From assembly GCF_000225825.1 (NCBI RefSeq), contig NZ_AGBX01000005.1:1-64000 (forward strand): DNA of 64,000 bases. The letters run 5' to 3'. The notes under the pieces are model-generated. The model did no database searches and had not been told where the DNA came from. It saw only the letters and a list, made by a program, of their open reading frames with translations. Positions 11,625-20,209 of this stretch are shown piece by piece. The position numbers were made by a program, and so were the translations under genes. The stretch comes from Brachybacterium squillarum M-6-3. Lineage in GTDB: Bacteria; Actinomycetota; Actinomycetes; Actinomycetales; Dermabacteraceae. How positions within the stretch are numbered: the stretch's first letter is position 1; every line of letters starts with the position of its first letter.

Positions 11625-12042
11625 GGCGCAGCATCCCGTCCTCGACGGTGACGGCCACGGCGGGCAGATGGGTGGTGGCCGGGCCGACCAGCACCTCGCC
11701 GGTGGCGGCGTCGAAGCGGGAGCCGTGGCAGGGGCAGTCCAGCTCCGTCTCCGCCTGGCGCAGGGCGCAGCCGTTGTGGGTGCAGTAGCCGGAGTAGGCC
11801 TCGATGTCCTCGCCGCTGCCGCGGACGATGAGCACGAAGGGCTGCTGGCCGCCGAAGTTCACCAGGGTGGAGGCGTTCTCGGGGATGTCGCTGAGCGCGA
11901 TCTCCCCGTCCTCCTCGGCGCGCAGCGGCGCGGAGCTGCCGAAGCCCTCGTCCTCGGGGGCGCAGGCGGCGAGCCCTCCCACGCCGGCGGCGGTCACGGG
12001 CAGCGCGAGCGCCAGACGGCGCGACAGGCAGGGGCGATCCAT
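11614..12042 (-). CDS. Rieske [2Fe-2S] lipoprotein
   Basis: 142 residues from the ATG at 12042 with GGAGG upstream. An SRR motif before a hydrophobic stretch and a lipobox ending LAAC indicate a Tat-exported lipoprotein. The cluster ligands are CTHNGC and CPCHGS, the two Cys-His pairs of a Rieske fold. It resembles the QcrA-independent soluble Rieske proteins common in actinobacteria; its redox partner is not apparent here. Confidence 0.8.
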   Translation of the reverse strand: MDRPCLSRRLALALPVTAAGVGGLAACAPEDEGFGSSAPLRAEEDGEIALSDIPENASTLVNFGGQQPFVLIVRGSGEDIEAYSGYCTHNGCALRQAETELDCPCHGSRFDAATGEVLVGPATTHLPAVAVTVEDGMLRRAS

Positions 12043-12134
12043 GCCTCCAGGATAGGACGGCGGGTCCTCACGGCGGCTCCCAGACGGGGGCGGAGGAGGG
12101 GGTCCCGGATCACATCGGGGCTCACACCCCCGGC

Positions 12135-12701
12135 TCACACCCGGTCGGCGGTGAGGCGGCTCGGGTCCCAGCTCAGCACGCCGCGGGCGCGCCAGCCGCG
12201 GGCGGTGACGGCGTCCAGCGCCTCCCGGCGCCGGGCGGGGCTCAGCCGGTCCAGGTACAGCGAGCCCTCCAGATGGTCGACCTCGTGCTGCAGGGCGCGG
12301 GCCAGCACCCCGCCGGTGTCCTCCACCTCGACGGGCTCGCCCTCGAGGTCGGTGCCGGTGACGCGGGCCCCGCGGTGGCGGGCGGTCGGGTAGCCCTCGC
12401 CGGGGACGGAGAGGCAGCCCTCGATGGTCTCCTCGTCCAGCTCCAGCGGGCCGAGGCGGGTGAGGACGGGGTTGATGACGACGCCGCGGCGCAGCGTGCC
12501 GGTGGCGTCCTCGCAGGCGTAGACGAACAGGCGCCAGCGGGAGCCGACCTGGGGGGCGGCCAGGCCCGCGCCGTCGGCTGCGTCGTTGGTCTCGATCATG
12601 TCGGCCACCAGGGTGCGGATGTCGTCGGTGACCTCGCGGACCTTGCGGGTGCGCTGCTCGAGGGCGCGGTGGCCGATCATCGTGATGGGGCGGATCGTCA
12701 T
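12135..12701 (-). CDS. def: Peptide deformylase
   Basis: 188-residue metalloprotease that removes N-formyl from nascent proteins. All three motifs are present: GAGLAAPQ (44-51), EGCLS with the metal Cys96, and QHEVDH with His139, Glu140 and His143. The ATG overlaps the stop of the YihY-family gene (ATGA), implying coupled translation. It differs slightly from housekeeping deformylases in its C-terminal segment and may be a second copy. Confidence 0.9.
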   Translation of the reverse strand: MTIRPITMIGHRALEQRTRKVREVTDDIRTLVADMIETNDAADGAGLAAPQVGSRWRLFVYACEDATGTLRRGVVINPVLTRLGPLELDEETIEGCLSVPGEGYPTARHRGARVTGTDLEGEPVEVEDTGGVLARALQHEVDHLEGSLYLDRLSPARRREALDAVTARGWRARGVLSWDPSRLTADRV

Positions 12702-13978
12702 GGGGTGGGGTCCTTCGGGGTGGTGCTCTCCGCGGGGGCGCGCAGGTGGGGGGTGGGGGCCGGCTGATCGGTTTCGGCGGGCCGGGGCGGCGCCTCCGGG
12801 ACCGGCGCGGAGGCGGCAGGGGCGGGGGAGCCGGGGGTCGCCGGCTCCGGGGCGTCCTCGCCGTCGCGCGGGGCGCTGGTCACCCGGCGCCGGGCGGGCG
12901 GGTTGATGGCGAACAGGTTGCCGGCCTCTACGATCCAGGGGGAGCGGGGCCGCCAGATCGGGCGCCCGGTGCGGGCGGCGCCGGCGACGGTCTGGCCCAG
13001 CCGTTCCGCCTCCTCGGCGTCCCCGGCCAGGAAGTCCAGGGTGTGCATGGCCTGTGGCTCGAGCGCGATGTGGTGCCAGGCGTCCAGCCCGCTCGCGATC
13101 TGCCGGGCCCGCAGGAACTCGGCGTCCAGGGCGGCCCCGCCGATGATCACGATGTTCGCCGCCCACAGCAGCAGCAGGATCCCGATCAGGCCGTTCAGCA
13201 CCGTGAGCACCTCGGGCACCCGGGTGGCGACCTCCATCACCCGGCCGATGCCGAGCGCGGCCCCGAACAGGGTCAGCACCGAGAGGGTGGAGCCGAGGGT
13301 CATCACCCGGTAGCGGGGCAGCCGCACGTTGGGGAACAGGTAGTAGGCCAGCGACACCCCGATGATGATCATCAGCAGCAGGATCGGCCACTTCACGAGG
13401 TTCCAGGCCTCGAAGGCGATGCGGGGGATGCCGATGAACTCGCCGAGCTGCTGGGAGACCTCCGAGCCCAGCACCAGCATGCCCAGCGCCAGCAGCACCG
13501 CCGAGGTGATCAGCACCGTCTCGATGAACACGATGGTGCGGAACAGCAGGAAGGGACGCCCCTCGCGGGTGTCGTACACCCGGTGCATGGCGCGGTGGAA
13601 GGCCGCCACCCCGTTCGAGGCCGAGAGCAGCGAGCCGGCGGTGCCGAGCGCCAGGCCCCACAGGCCGCCGCTGGTGGAGGAGACCGCGAGGATCGTGCGG
13701 ATCAGCGGATCGGGGTCGAAGGTGGGGAACACCTCGGTGATGAGGGAGGCCGCGGCCAGGAGCGGCTGCTCGCCGATGCCGATCATCGACATCAGGGACA
13801 CCACCGCCACCGCGCCGGGGAACACCGACAGCAGCGAATAGAAGGTCATGGTGCCGGCCACGTCCCAGACCTGGATCTCCAGCATCCGCATCCGCACCCG
13901 GTTCAGCACGTGCCAGATGCTCAGCCGCGGCCGCACGTACTCCACGGGCGGCCGCTCACGGCCGCGACGCGGACTCAT
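12698..13978 (-). CDS. YihY/UPF0761 family inner-membrane protein
   Basis: 426 residues with six predicted membrane helices between about residues 40 and 290 and the family opening block (DVAGTMTFYSLLSVFPG). Members were once called RNase BN, but they are membrane proteins of unclear function, possibly in envelope or lipid handling. The last ~70 residues are Pro/Ala-rich and disordered. It is coupled to def. Confidence 0.8.
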   Translation of the reverse strand: MSPRRGRERPPVEYVRPRLSIWHVLNRVRMRMLEIQVWDVAGTMTFYSLLSVFPGAVAVVSLMSMIGIGEQPLLAAASLITEVFPTFDPDPLIRTILAVSSTSGGLWGLALGTAGSLLSASNGVAAFHRAMHRVYDTREGRPFLLFRTIVFIETVLITSAVLLALGMLVLGSEVSQQLGEFIGIPRIAFEAWNLVKWPILLLMIIIGVSLAYYLFPNVRLPRYRVMTLGSTLSVLTLFGAALGIGRVMEVATRVPEVLTVLNGLIGILLLLWAANIVIIGGAALDAEFLRARQIASGLDAWHHIALEPQAMHTLDFLAGDAEEAERLGQTVAGAARTGRPIWRPRSPWIVEAGNLFAINPPARRRVTSAPRDGEDAPEPATPGSPAPAASAPVPEAPPRPAETDQPAPTPHLRAPAESTTPKDPTP

Positions 13979-14122
13979 CGTCCCGGGGTGCGCGGGGCGG
14001 CCGGGGCAGGGGCGACGCGCATGGTGCTCCTCGGCGGGGACGGGTGGGGACGACCTCGGAGCCTACGCGAGGCCGCCGGGCCCGACCGGGAGGACACGGG
14101 TCCCCGCCGGGCGCGACCGGGC

Positions 14123-16666
14123 TCAGCCCAGCGGGGCGCCGTCCTCCGGATCGGGGTGCACCGGGTACTCCCAGGGGTCCTCCGGATCGGTCGGGACGCC
14201 CGAGGTGACGATCGAGCCGTCCGAGCGGGGCCCCCCGACACCGACGGGCGCCTGCAGCACCGCGTCGTCGAGGACGGGGCCCTGATCGGCCAGCGGCACC
14301 GTGGCTCCGGCGCCGGTGACCCGCACCCGCTCGCCGCGCACGACGACCTCGAGCTCCTCACCGGTCTCGAGCACGAAGGAGACCTCGGTCGGGCGCAGCC
14401 GCACCCGGACGCGGGAGCCGCGCACGGTCAGCGGGAAGTCCAGGCCCTCCCAGCCCTCCGGCAGCCGCGGGTCGAGGGAGATCACCTCCCCGTCCACGCG
14501 CAGACCGCCGAAGCCGTGCACCAGGGCGTTCCACACCCCGCCGGCGGAGGCGATGTGCACCCCGTCGGAGGTGTTGTGGTGCAGGTCCCCGAGGTCCACG
14601 AACAGGCCCACCCGGAAGTAGTCCAGGGCGGCGGCCTGGTGGCCCACCTCGGCGGCCATGATCGACTGCACGACGGCCGAGAGGGAGGAGTCGCCCGTGG
14701 TGATCGGGTCGTAGTACTCGAAGTCGGCGCGCTTCTCCTCGGCGGTGAAGTCGGCTCCGCGCAGGAACTGGGCCAGCACCACGTCGGCCTGCTTGAGCAC
14801 CTGGAAGCGATAGATCACCAGCGGGTGGTAGTGCAGCAGCAGCGGGAAGGACTCCTCCGGTGTGGCGGGCAGGTCCCACACCTCGCGCTCCAGGAAGCGG
14901 TCCTCCTGCAGGTGGATGCCGAGGGCCTCGTCCTTGGCGACGACCATGCCCTCGGCGCAGGCCTCCCACTCGTCCAGCTCCAGCTCGTCGAGCTCCAGCT
15001 CGGCCACGAGCAGGGCGTACGCCTCGGGGTCCGCGTCCCGCAGGTCCCGCACCGCCATCGCGGCGCGGCGCAGGTTGTAGCGCGCCATCACGTTCGTGTA
15101 CAGGTTGTTGTTCACGACGGCCGTGTACTCGTCGGGGCCGGTCACGCCGTGGATGTGGAAGATCGCCTCGCCCTCGGCGGTGATCCGCCAGAAGCCCAGA
15201 TCCGCCCACAGCCGGGCCGTCTCCACCAGCACCCGCACGCCGTCGCGGCGGGCGAAATCGAGGTCGCCGGTGACGTCCGCGTACAGCGCGAAGGCGTAGG
15301 CGATGTCCGCGTCGATGTGGTACTGCGCGGTGCCGGCCGCGTAGTAGGCCGAGGCCTCCTCGCCGTTGATCGTGCGCCAGGGGAACAGGGCGCCGCGCTG
15401 GTTCATCTCCCGGGCGCGCTCGCGGGCGCTGGGCAGCAGCTTGGTGCGGAAGCGCAGCGCGTTGCGGGCCCATCCGGGGGAGGTGAAGATCAGGAAGGGC
15501 ACCACGTAGACCTCGGTGTCCCAGAAGTAGTGGCCCTCGTAGCCGGATCCGGTGAGGCCCTTGGCGGGGATGCCCCACTGGTCCGAGCGGGCCGCGGCCT
15601 GCGCGAGCTGGAACAGGCACCAGCGGGTGGCCTGCTGCGCGGCCGGCTGGCCCGGCAGCTCCACGTCCGAGCGCTCCCAGAAGGCCCGCAGGTACTCCGC
15701 CTGGTCGGCGAAATGCGCGGCGAAGCCCTCCTCCCGCACCCGGTCCAGGGTGCGGCGGCAGCGGTCGAACAGCTCCCGGTTCGGCACGGAGCGGGAGGAG
15801 TGGTAGGCGACGGCCTTGCGCACCGTGAGGGTGTCCCCGGCCTCCAGGTGGGTGCGGACCACCTGCCGGCCGCGGTCCGGGGAGGTGTCGATGAAGGCGT
15901 CCACCGCGGCGGAGCACTCCACCTCGTGGTCGGCGCCCACGGCGAGGGTCATGCCCGAGTTCGCCACCCGGTACCCCAGCAGCATCCGCCGCTCGCTGTG
16001 CCAGTCGTCCTGCGGCTCCAGCACCCGGTGGGTGAAGGCCGTGGTCCGGCGCGGGTCGCCCTTGTCGGTGACGGGGCCGTCGACCCCGTGGCCGAAGTCG
16101 TCGGTGATGTCCTCGCGGTTGATGATCTGGGAGGAGATCGCCACCGGCGCGGAGCCGTCCAGCATCTCCACCTCGTACTCCATCAGCGCCAGGTGGCGCT
16201 GGGTGAAGGAGACCATGCGGGCGGTGCGCACCCGCACCCGCTTGCCGGAGGGGGTGCGCCAGACCAGCTCGCGGCGCAGCACGCCCTCGCGGAAGTCGAT
16301 CCAGCGCTCGTAGGAGAGCAGGTCCGCGACGGTCAGCAGCAGCGGCTCGTCGTCCACGTACAGCTTCATCACCGAGGAGTCCGGCACCGTGATCATCGTC
16401 TGGCCGGTGCGGGCGAAGCCGTAGGCCGACTCGGCGTGGTGGATCGGCCAGGTCTCGTGGAAGCCGTTGAGGAAGGTGCCGTGGGCCTCCGCGTCGCGCC
16501 CCTCCTCGGGGGTGCCGCGCATGCCGAGGTAGCCGTTGGCCACCGCGAAGATGGTCTCGATGTGGCCCAGGTCCCCGTTGGGGCGGGACTCCACCAGCCG
16601 CCACTCGTCCACGGGCAGATGGGTGCGGTCCACCGGATCGGCGGGGACCGTGCGCAGGCGGCTCAT
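14123..16666 (-). CDS. Glycoside hydrolase family 65 disaccharide phosphorylase
   Basis: 847 residues with an N-terminal beta-sandwich, an (alpha/alpha)6 barrel and a C-terminal beta domain, as in maltose, trehalose and kojibiose phosphorylases. The catalytic acid is Glu513 in VTGPDEY, and the phosphate-binding region TTGDSS is also visible. It cleaves an alpha-glucobiose with phosphate to give beta-glucose 1-phosphate and glucose. The gene overlaps by four bases the upstream beta-phosphoglucomutase gene that would handle the product. Which disaccharide is used cannot be told from sequence. A Glu/Leu-Asp tandem repeat (ELDELELDEWE) sits near residue 555. Confidence 0.88.
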   Translation of the reverse strand: MSRLRTVPADPVDRTHLPVDEWRLVESRPNGDLGHIETIFAVANGYLGMRGTPEEGRDAEAHGTFLNGFHETWPIHHAESAYGFARTGQTMITVPDSSVMKLYVDDEPLLLTVADLLSYERWIDFREGVLRRELVWRTPSGKRVRVRTARMVSFTQRHLALMEYEVEMLDGSAPVAISSQIINREDITDDFGHGVDGPVTDKGDPRRTTAFTHRVLEPQDDWHSERRMLLGYRVANSGMTLAVGADHEVECSAAVDAFIDTSPDRGRQVVRTHLEAGDTLTVRKAVAYHSSRSVPNRELFDRCRRTLDRVREEGFAAHFADQAEYLRAFWERSDVELPGQPAAQQATRWCLFQLAQAAARSDQWGIPAKGLTGSGYEGHYFWDTEVYVVPFLIFTSPGWARNALRFRTKLLPSARERAREMNQRGALFPWRTINGEEASAYYAAGTAQYHIDADIAYAFALYADVTGDLDFARRDGVRVLVETARLWADLGFWRITAEGEAIFHIHGVTGPDEYTAVVNNNLYTNVMARYNLRRAAMAVRDLRDADPEAYALLVAELELDELELDEWEACAEGMVVAKDEALGIHLQEDRFLEREVWDLPATPEESFPLLLHYHPLVIYRFQVLKQADVVLAQFLRGADFTAEEKRADFEYYDPITTGDSSLSAVVQSIMAAEVGHQAAALDYFRVGLFVDLGDLHHNTSDGVHIASAGGVWNALVHGFGGLRVDGEVISLDPRLPEGWEGLDFPLTVRGSRVRVRLRPTEVSFVLETGEELEVVVRGERVRVTGAGATVPLADQGPVLDDAVLQAPVGVGGPRSDGSIVTSGVPTDPEDPWEYPVHPDPEDGAPLG

Positions 16667-17409
16667 GCCAGCTCCCCCAGATCGTCCACGACCAGGTCGG
16701 CCCCGGCCTCGAGCAGGGCCTCGCGGCCCACGCCGCGGTCCACCCCGATCACGGCGGCGAAGTCGCCCGCCGCCCCGGCCTGCACCCCGGAAGTCGCGTC
16801 CTCGTAGACCACGGCCTCGGTGGAGGGCACGCCCAGCAGCTCGGCGCCGCGGAGGTAGGTGTCCGGGGCGGGCTTGCCGGCGATGCCCTCGGCGGCGGCC
16901 ACGTTCCCGTCCATCACGTGCTCGAAGCGGTCGCGGATGCCCGCGGCCCGCAGCACCTCCTCGGCGTTGCGGGAGGAGGAGACGATGGCGATGCGGGCGC
17001 CCGCGGGCAGGGAGTCGAGGTAGGCGATGGTGCCCGGGTAGGGCTCCACGCCCTCGGTGCGCAGGATCTCCATCACCAGGGCGTTCTTGCGGTTGCCGAG
17101 GCCGCGCACGGTCTCCTCGGCCTGCGGCTGGTCGCCGGGGTCGGTGTCCTCGCCCTCGGGCAGCTCGATGCCGCGGGAGGCGAGCATCGCGCGCACCCCG
17201 TCGTAGCGGGGGCGGCCGTCGATGTGCGCGAAGTAGTCCGCGTCGGAGTAGGGCTCGGCGACGCCGCGGGCCGCGAGCACCTCCTGGAACATGCGCGCCC
17301 AGGCCCGCATGTGGACCTCGGCGGTGGGGGTGACCACCCCGTCGAGGTCGAAGAGGTGCGCGGTGACGTCGCTCGGTCGGAAGGCAGGGTTCGCATTCAC
17401 GGTGGTCAT
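16663..17409 (-). CDS. pgmB: Beta-phosphoglucomutase (HAD family)
   Basis: 248-residue HAD hydrolase with nucleophile Asp21 and general acid Asp23 in FDLDGVV, motif II in VSSSRN, the Lys in GKPAPD and the acidic loop YEDATSG. It converts beta-glucose 1-phosphate to glucose 6-phosphate. It is first in a two-gene operon with the GH65 phosphorylase, which supplies its substrate, so the pair completes disaccharide phosphorolysis. The ATG at 17409 gives the family's usual N-terminus. No strong Shine-Dalgarno is seen. Confidence 0.88.
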   Translation of the reverse strand: MTTVNANPAFRPSDVTAHLFDLDGVVTPTAEVHMRAWARMFQEVLAARGVAEPYSDADYFAHIDGRPRYDGVRAMLASRGIELPEGEDTDPGDQPQAEETVRGLGNRKNALVMEILRTEGVEPYPGTIAYLDSLPAGARIAIVSSSRNAEEVLRAAGIRDRFEHVMDGNVAAAEGIAGKPAPDTYLRGAELLGVPSTEAVVYEDATSGVQAGAAGDFAAVIGVDRGVGREALLEAGADLVVDDLGELA

Positions 17410-17590
17410 GCTAGGTCCTGTGGAGGACGAAGCGTTTCCACCAGGGCGAATCCCTCGATCCGTGTCCGGGCCGTGACCCGGGCGCGGTCCCCGGGGCGCT
17501 GTCCGTGGCGGGCGGGCGTGGGCTACCCTTCCCACGACCGCGCCGCGCCCGAGGGGTGTCGGCCGCCGCACCCGAGGGAGCAGGGAGCCC

Positions 17591-18250
17591 ATGACGCCCA
17601 CGCAGCCGCCGCCCGCGATCGACGCGGTGCGCCGCAGCCTGGACCTCACCCCCGAGGACGGCGCCGTGCGCACCGTGCTCACCCTCACCACTCCCTACGA
17701 CCCGGCGCCCGCGCAGCTCTGGCCGCTGCTGACCCGTCCCGAGGCGCTCGCCGCCTGGTACGGCCCCGTCAGCGGCGACCTCCGCGAGGGCGGCCGCTTC
17801 CAGGCCCCGGGCGGCGCCGGGGGAACCATCGAGGCGGTCGAGGCCCCGCACCGCCTCGAGCTCGGCTGGGAGTACGGCGGCGTGACCACTCCGCTGTCGC
17901 TGCGCCTGGACCCCGAGGACGACGGCACCACCTCCCTGCGGTTGCGCCACACCCTGCTCATCGACGACGCCACCTTCGCCCGCTTCGGGCCCGGCGCGAT
18001 GGCGGTGGGCTGGGAGATCGCCCTGCTCGGCCTCGCCGCCGCCACCGATGGCTGGCGCACCACCTGCCTGGGCTCCGTGCCCGCGCCGAGCCCGAGCTGG
18101 CTGGCCGGCGAGGAGGGCGCGGCCTACGTGCGCGCCTGGTCCGTGCGCTGGGCCGCCGCGGCCGTCGCCGCCGGGGTGGACGAGGAGACCGCCCGTCGCG
18201 GCGAGCAGGAGACCGCCGCGGCCTACGGCGCCGCCTCCCTCACCTCGTGA
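17591..18250 (+). CDS. SRPBCC (AHSA1-like) domain protein
   Basis: 219 residues. Residues 25-150 match the START-like ligand-binding fold of the Activator of Hsp90 ATPase homologue family (WPLLTRPEALAAWYGP, HRLELGWEYGG). GGGAG precedes the ATG and a TACCCT hexamer lies about 60 bases upstream. Its stop overlaps the GTG of the MFS transporter, so the two are co-translated. The ligand is unknown. Confidence 0.75.
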   Translation: MTPTQPPPAIDAVRRSLDLTPEDGAVRTVLTLTTPYDPAPAQLWPLLTRPEALAAWYGPVSGDLREGGRFQAPGGAGGTIEAVEAPHRLELGWEYGGVTTPLSLRLDPEDDGTTSLRLRHTLLIDDATFARFGPGAMAVGWEIALLGLAAATDGWRTTCLGSVPAPSPSWLAGEEGAAYVRAWSVRWAAAAVAAGVDEETARRGEQETAAAYGAASLTS

Positions 18251-19557
18251 CGTCGGCCGGGGAATCCCCGGCCCGGGTGCTGCGGCGCCTCGCGCCTTCC
18301 GTCTACGTCCCCACCCTGCTCGAGTTCATCGGACAGTCGGCCCTGCTGCCGGTGGTGCCGCTGCTGGCCCTGCAGCTCGGCTTCGCGGTGCCGCAGGCCG
18401 CGGCGCTGGCCCTGGTCCTCGGTGTCTTCTCGGTGCTCGGGCCGATCCCCGCCGGGCGGCTCATCGAGCGCGTCGGCGCGCGCCCGGCCCTGGTGGTCTC
18501 CGGCGCGGTGCTGGTGGCGGCGGACGGCGCGGCCTTCGTGGTGATCACGCCGGGGCTGACCGGTGCACCGGAGGCCTCGCACCGGGCCGCGCTGCTCGCG
18601 GTGCTGGTGGTGATCGCCGCCTGCACCCAGGTGTGGAAGCTCGGCCGGCAGGCCTACCTGGGCTCGGCCCTGCCCCCGGCGATGCGGGCCCGGGGCATGA
18701 CCCTGTTCGGCGGCATGATCCGTATCGGCCAGGTGATCGGCCCGCTGGCGGGTGCGGCCGTGCTCGCCACCGGGCACGACACCGCCGCCTTCCTCCTCTA
18801 CGCCGGAACGGGTGCCCTCGCCACCGTGATGGTGGCCGTCTTCCTGCCGCCGGGGGAGCGCGCCCGGCAGGGGGCCGTCGCCGGGGTGGCGCGCTCCGTC
18901 CGCACCCCGCTGCGGCGCCGCCTGGACCGGGCCGTACTGGCCCGGATGGTGCGGGTGGGGCTCGGCATCGCCCCGGTGATGATGTCCCGGGTGAACCGAC
19001 CGGTGGTGGTGCCGCTGCTGGGGGCGGCCCTCGGCCTGGACGCCGCCGCCGTCTCCCTCGTGTTCGGGATCAGCGCGCTGGTGGAGATCGCGATGGTGGT
19101 GCCCGCCGGCACCCTGATGGACCGCCGCGGCCGCGCCGCCGTGGCCGTGCCCTGCGCGCTGGTGATGGGGGCCGGGTACGTGCTGCTGGCCGTGGCCGCC
19201 GCGACGCTGGGGGAGCGCGGCCCCGGCACGGCGATGGCGGCGCTGCTGCTGCCGAGCCTGCTGATCGCGCTGGGCAACGGGCTGGGCGCCGGGATCGTCA
19301 TGACCCTCGGCATCGACCTCTCCCCGGTGCACGGCCGCACCGGCTACCTGGCCTGGTGGAACACCCTGCTGGGCACGGGAAGCGTGCTGGCCCCGCTGCT
19401 GGTCTCCGCGATCACCCTGGTGGCGCCGGTGACCGTCGCGGGCGCGGCCACCGGCGCGCTGTGCCTGGCCGGCGGCGCCTGGCTGGCCCGGGTGCTGCCG
19501 GGCGTCACCCCCGCGGGCGGCACCCGCGGCGCCGCCCGCGGCACCGCCCCGCGCTGA
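18247..19557 (+). CDS. Major facilitator superfamily transporter
   Basis: 436 residues, about 12 membrane helices, with the MFS motif A-like loops RLIERVGARPAL and LMDRRGRAAVAV after helices 2 and 8. The GTG start at 18247 overlaps the preceding stop (GTGA). It resembles actinobacterial drug or metabolite efflux proteins; substrate is not predictable. Confidence 0.8.
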   Translation: MTSAGESPARVLRRLAPSVYVPTLLEFIGQSALLPVVPLLALQLGFAVPQAAALALVLGVFSVLGPIPAGRLIERVGARPALVVSGAVLVAADGAAFVVITPGLTGAPEASHRAALLAVLVVIAACTQVWKLGRQAYLGSALPPAMRARGMTLFGGMIRIGQVIGPLAGAAVLATGHDTAAFLLYAGTGALATVMVAVFLPPGERARQGAVAGVARSVRTPLRRRLDRAVLARMVRVGLGIAPVMMSRVNRPVVVPLLGAALGLDAAAVSLVFGISALVEIAMVVPAGTLMDRRGRAAVAVPCALVMGAGYVLLAVAAATLGERGPGTAMAALLLPSLLIALGNGLGAGIVMTLGIDLSPVHGRTGYLAWWNTLLGTGSVLAPLLVSAITLVAPVTVAGAATGALCLAGGAWLARVLPGVTPAGGTRGAARGTAPR

Positions 19558-19755
19558 GCGCCGGGCGACCCAGCACCGTCCTCCGGCTGTGCGCCGGGTG
19601 GCCCGGCACGGCGGGAGCCGGGCGCAGCCCCCTCCGGCCCCGGCGGGCCGGGGCTACGATGAGCGCGGCACCGTCGCCCCGGGATGTCCGGTGTGCGCCG
19701 CCCATGCCGGTCCACCCACCGGGCCGTTCCGCGGCCCCGTCTCCCGGAGGTCCCC

Positions 19756-19932
19756 ATGTCCGTCATCCTGCGGGCTTACCTGAACTTCCCCGGCACCGCC
19801 TTCGACCGCCTCGCCGAGGGCGGCGAGGTCGAGATGGTGCTCCAGCAGCAGATGTGGGGCGACCACTACGGCGCCGTGATCGACCGCTTCGCGATCCACT
19901 GGATGGTGAACGTGGGCGGCCTCGGCGGCTGA
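19756..19932 (+). pseudogene. Internally deleted PhnB-type VOC protein, still open (58 aa)
   Basis: A short frame with a good ribosome-binding site (GGAGG, 19746-19750) starts MSVILRAYLNFPGTA, the N-terminal strand of PhnB-like vicinal-oxygen-chelate proteins. It continues directly into FDRLAEGGEVEMVLQQQMWGDHYG and DRFAIHWMVN, which is the C-terminal end of the same family. From recalled family members of about 135 residues, roughly 75 middle residues are missing, without a frameshift. It is either a deletion remnant or a mini-protein; activity as a normal VOC enzyme is unlikely. Confidence 0.65.
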
Positions 19933-19971
19933 TTCCCTCCTGCTGCCTCAGCCCGCCTCCCACCATGCACC

Positions 19972-20044
19972 GCTGAAAACGGGCGCTCAGTGCACCATCA
20001 CCGCGTATACGGCCGAGATGGTGCACCGGGAGCCCTTTTTCAGC
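19972..20044. repeat. Palindromic repeat, copy A
   Basis: A 73-bp inverted repeat. The outer arms are GCTGAAAA and TTTTTCAGC, and next come GGGCGCTC and GGGAGCCC. The inner arms GTGCACCATC (19990-19999) and GATGGTGCAC (20017-20026) are perfect. The 17-base loop 20000-20016 starts ACCGCGTATAC. It shares its design with copies B and C: an A-run, GGG, GTGCAC in the stem, an ACCGC-type loop, CCC, then TTTTT. Confidence 0.75.
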
Positions 20045-20065
20045 GCACCGGCCGAACGCGCTGCC

Positions 20066-20134
20066 GGAAACAGGGATGCCCGTGTGCACTCACCGCCGTA
20101 GAGCGGCTAGGTGCACACCTGCATCCCTTTTTCC
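20066..20134. repeat. Palindromic repeat, copy B
   Basis: Arms GGGATGC (20073-20079) and GCATCCC (20121-20127), then GTGTGCAC (20082-20089) and GTGCACAC (20111-20118), both perfect. The loop contains ACCGCCGTAGAGCGG and the right arm runs into TTTTT. It lies only 21 bases from copy A, just before the ABC transporter gene. Confidence 0.75.
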
Positions 20135-20209
20135 GTGACCCGGGCGAACACCGCAGGCATCGACCTCCGGCCTATGCCTCGTGAGGACCGGTCGTGCTGG
20201 GATGAGTCC

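Noticed and set aside
11614-12138. Longer Rieske protein starting at 12138
   Set aside because: The added residues are a Pro-rich stretch without conservation, whereas the ATG at 12042 has GGAGG and gives a proper export signal.
12746-16807. A 1353-residue plus-strand open frame
   Set aside because: It lies antisense to the YihY and GH65 genes and has the His/Gly/Val/Gln composition of antisense frames.
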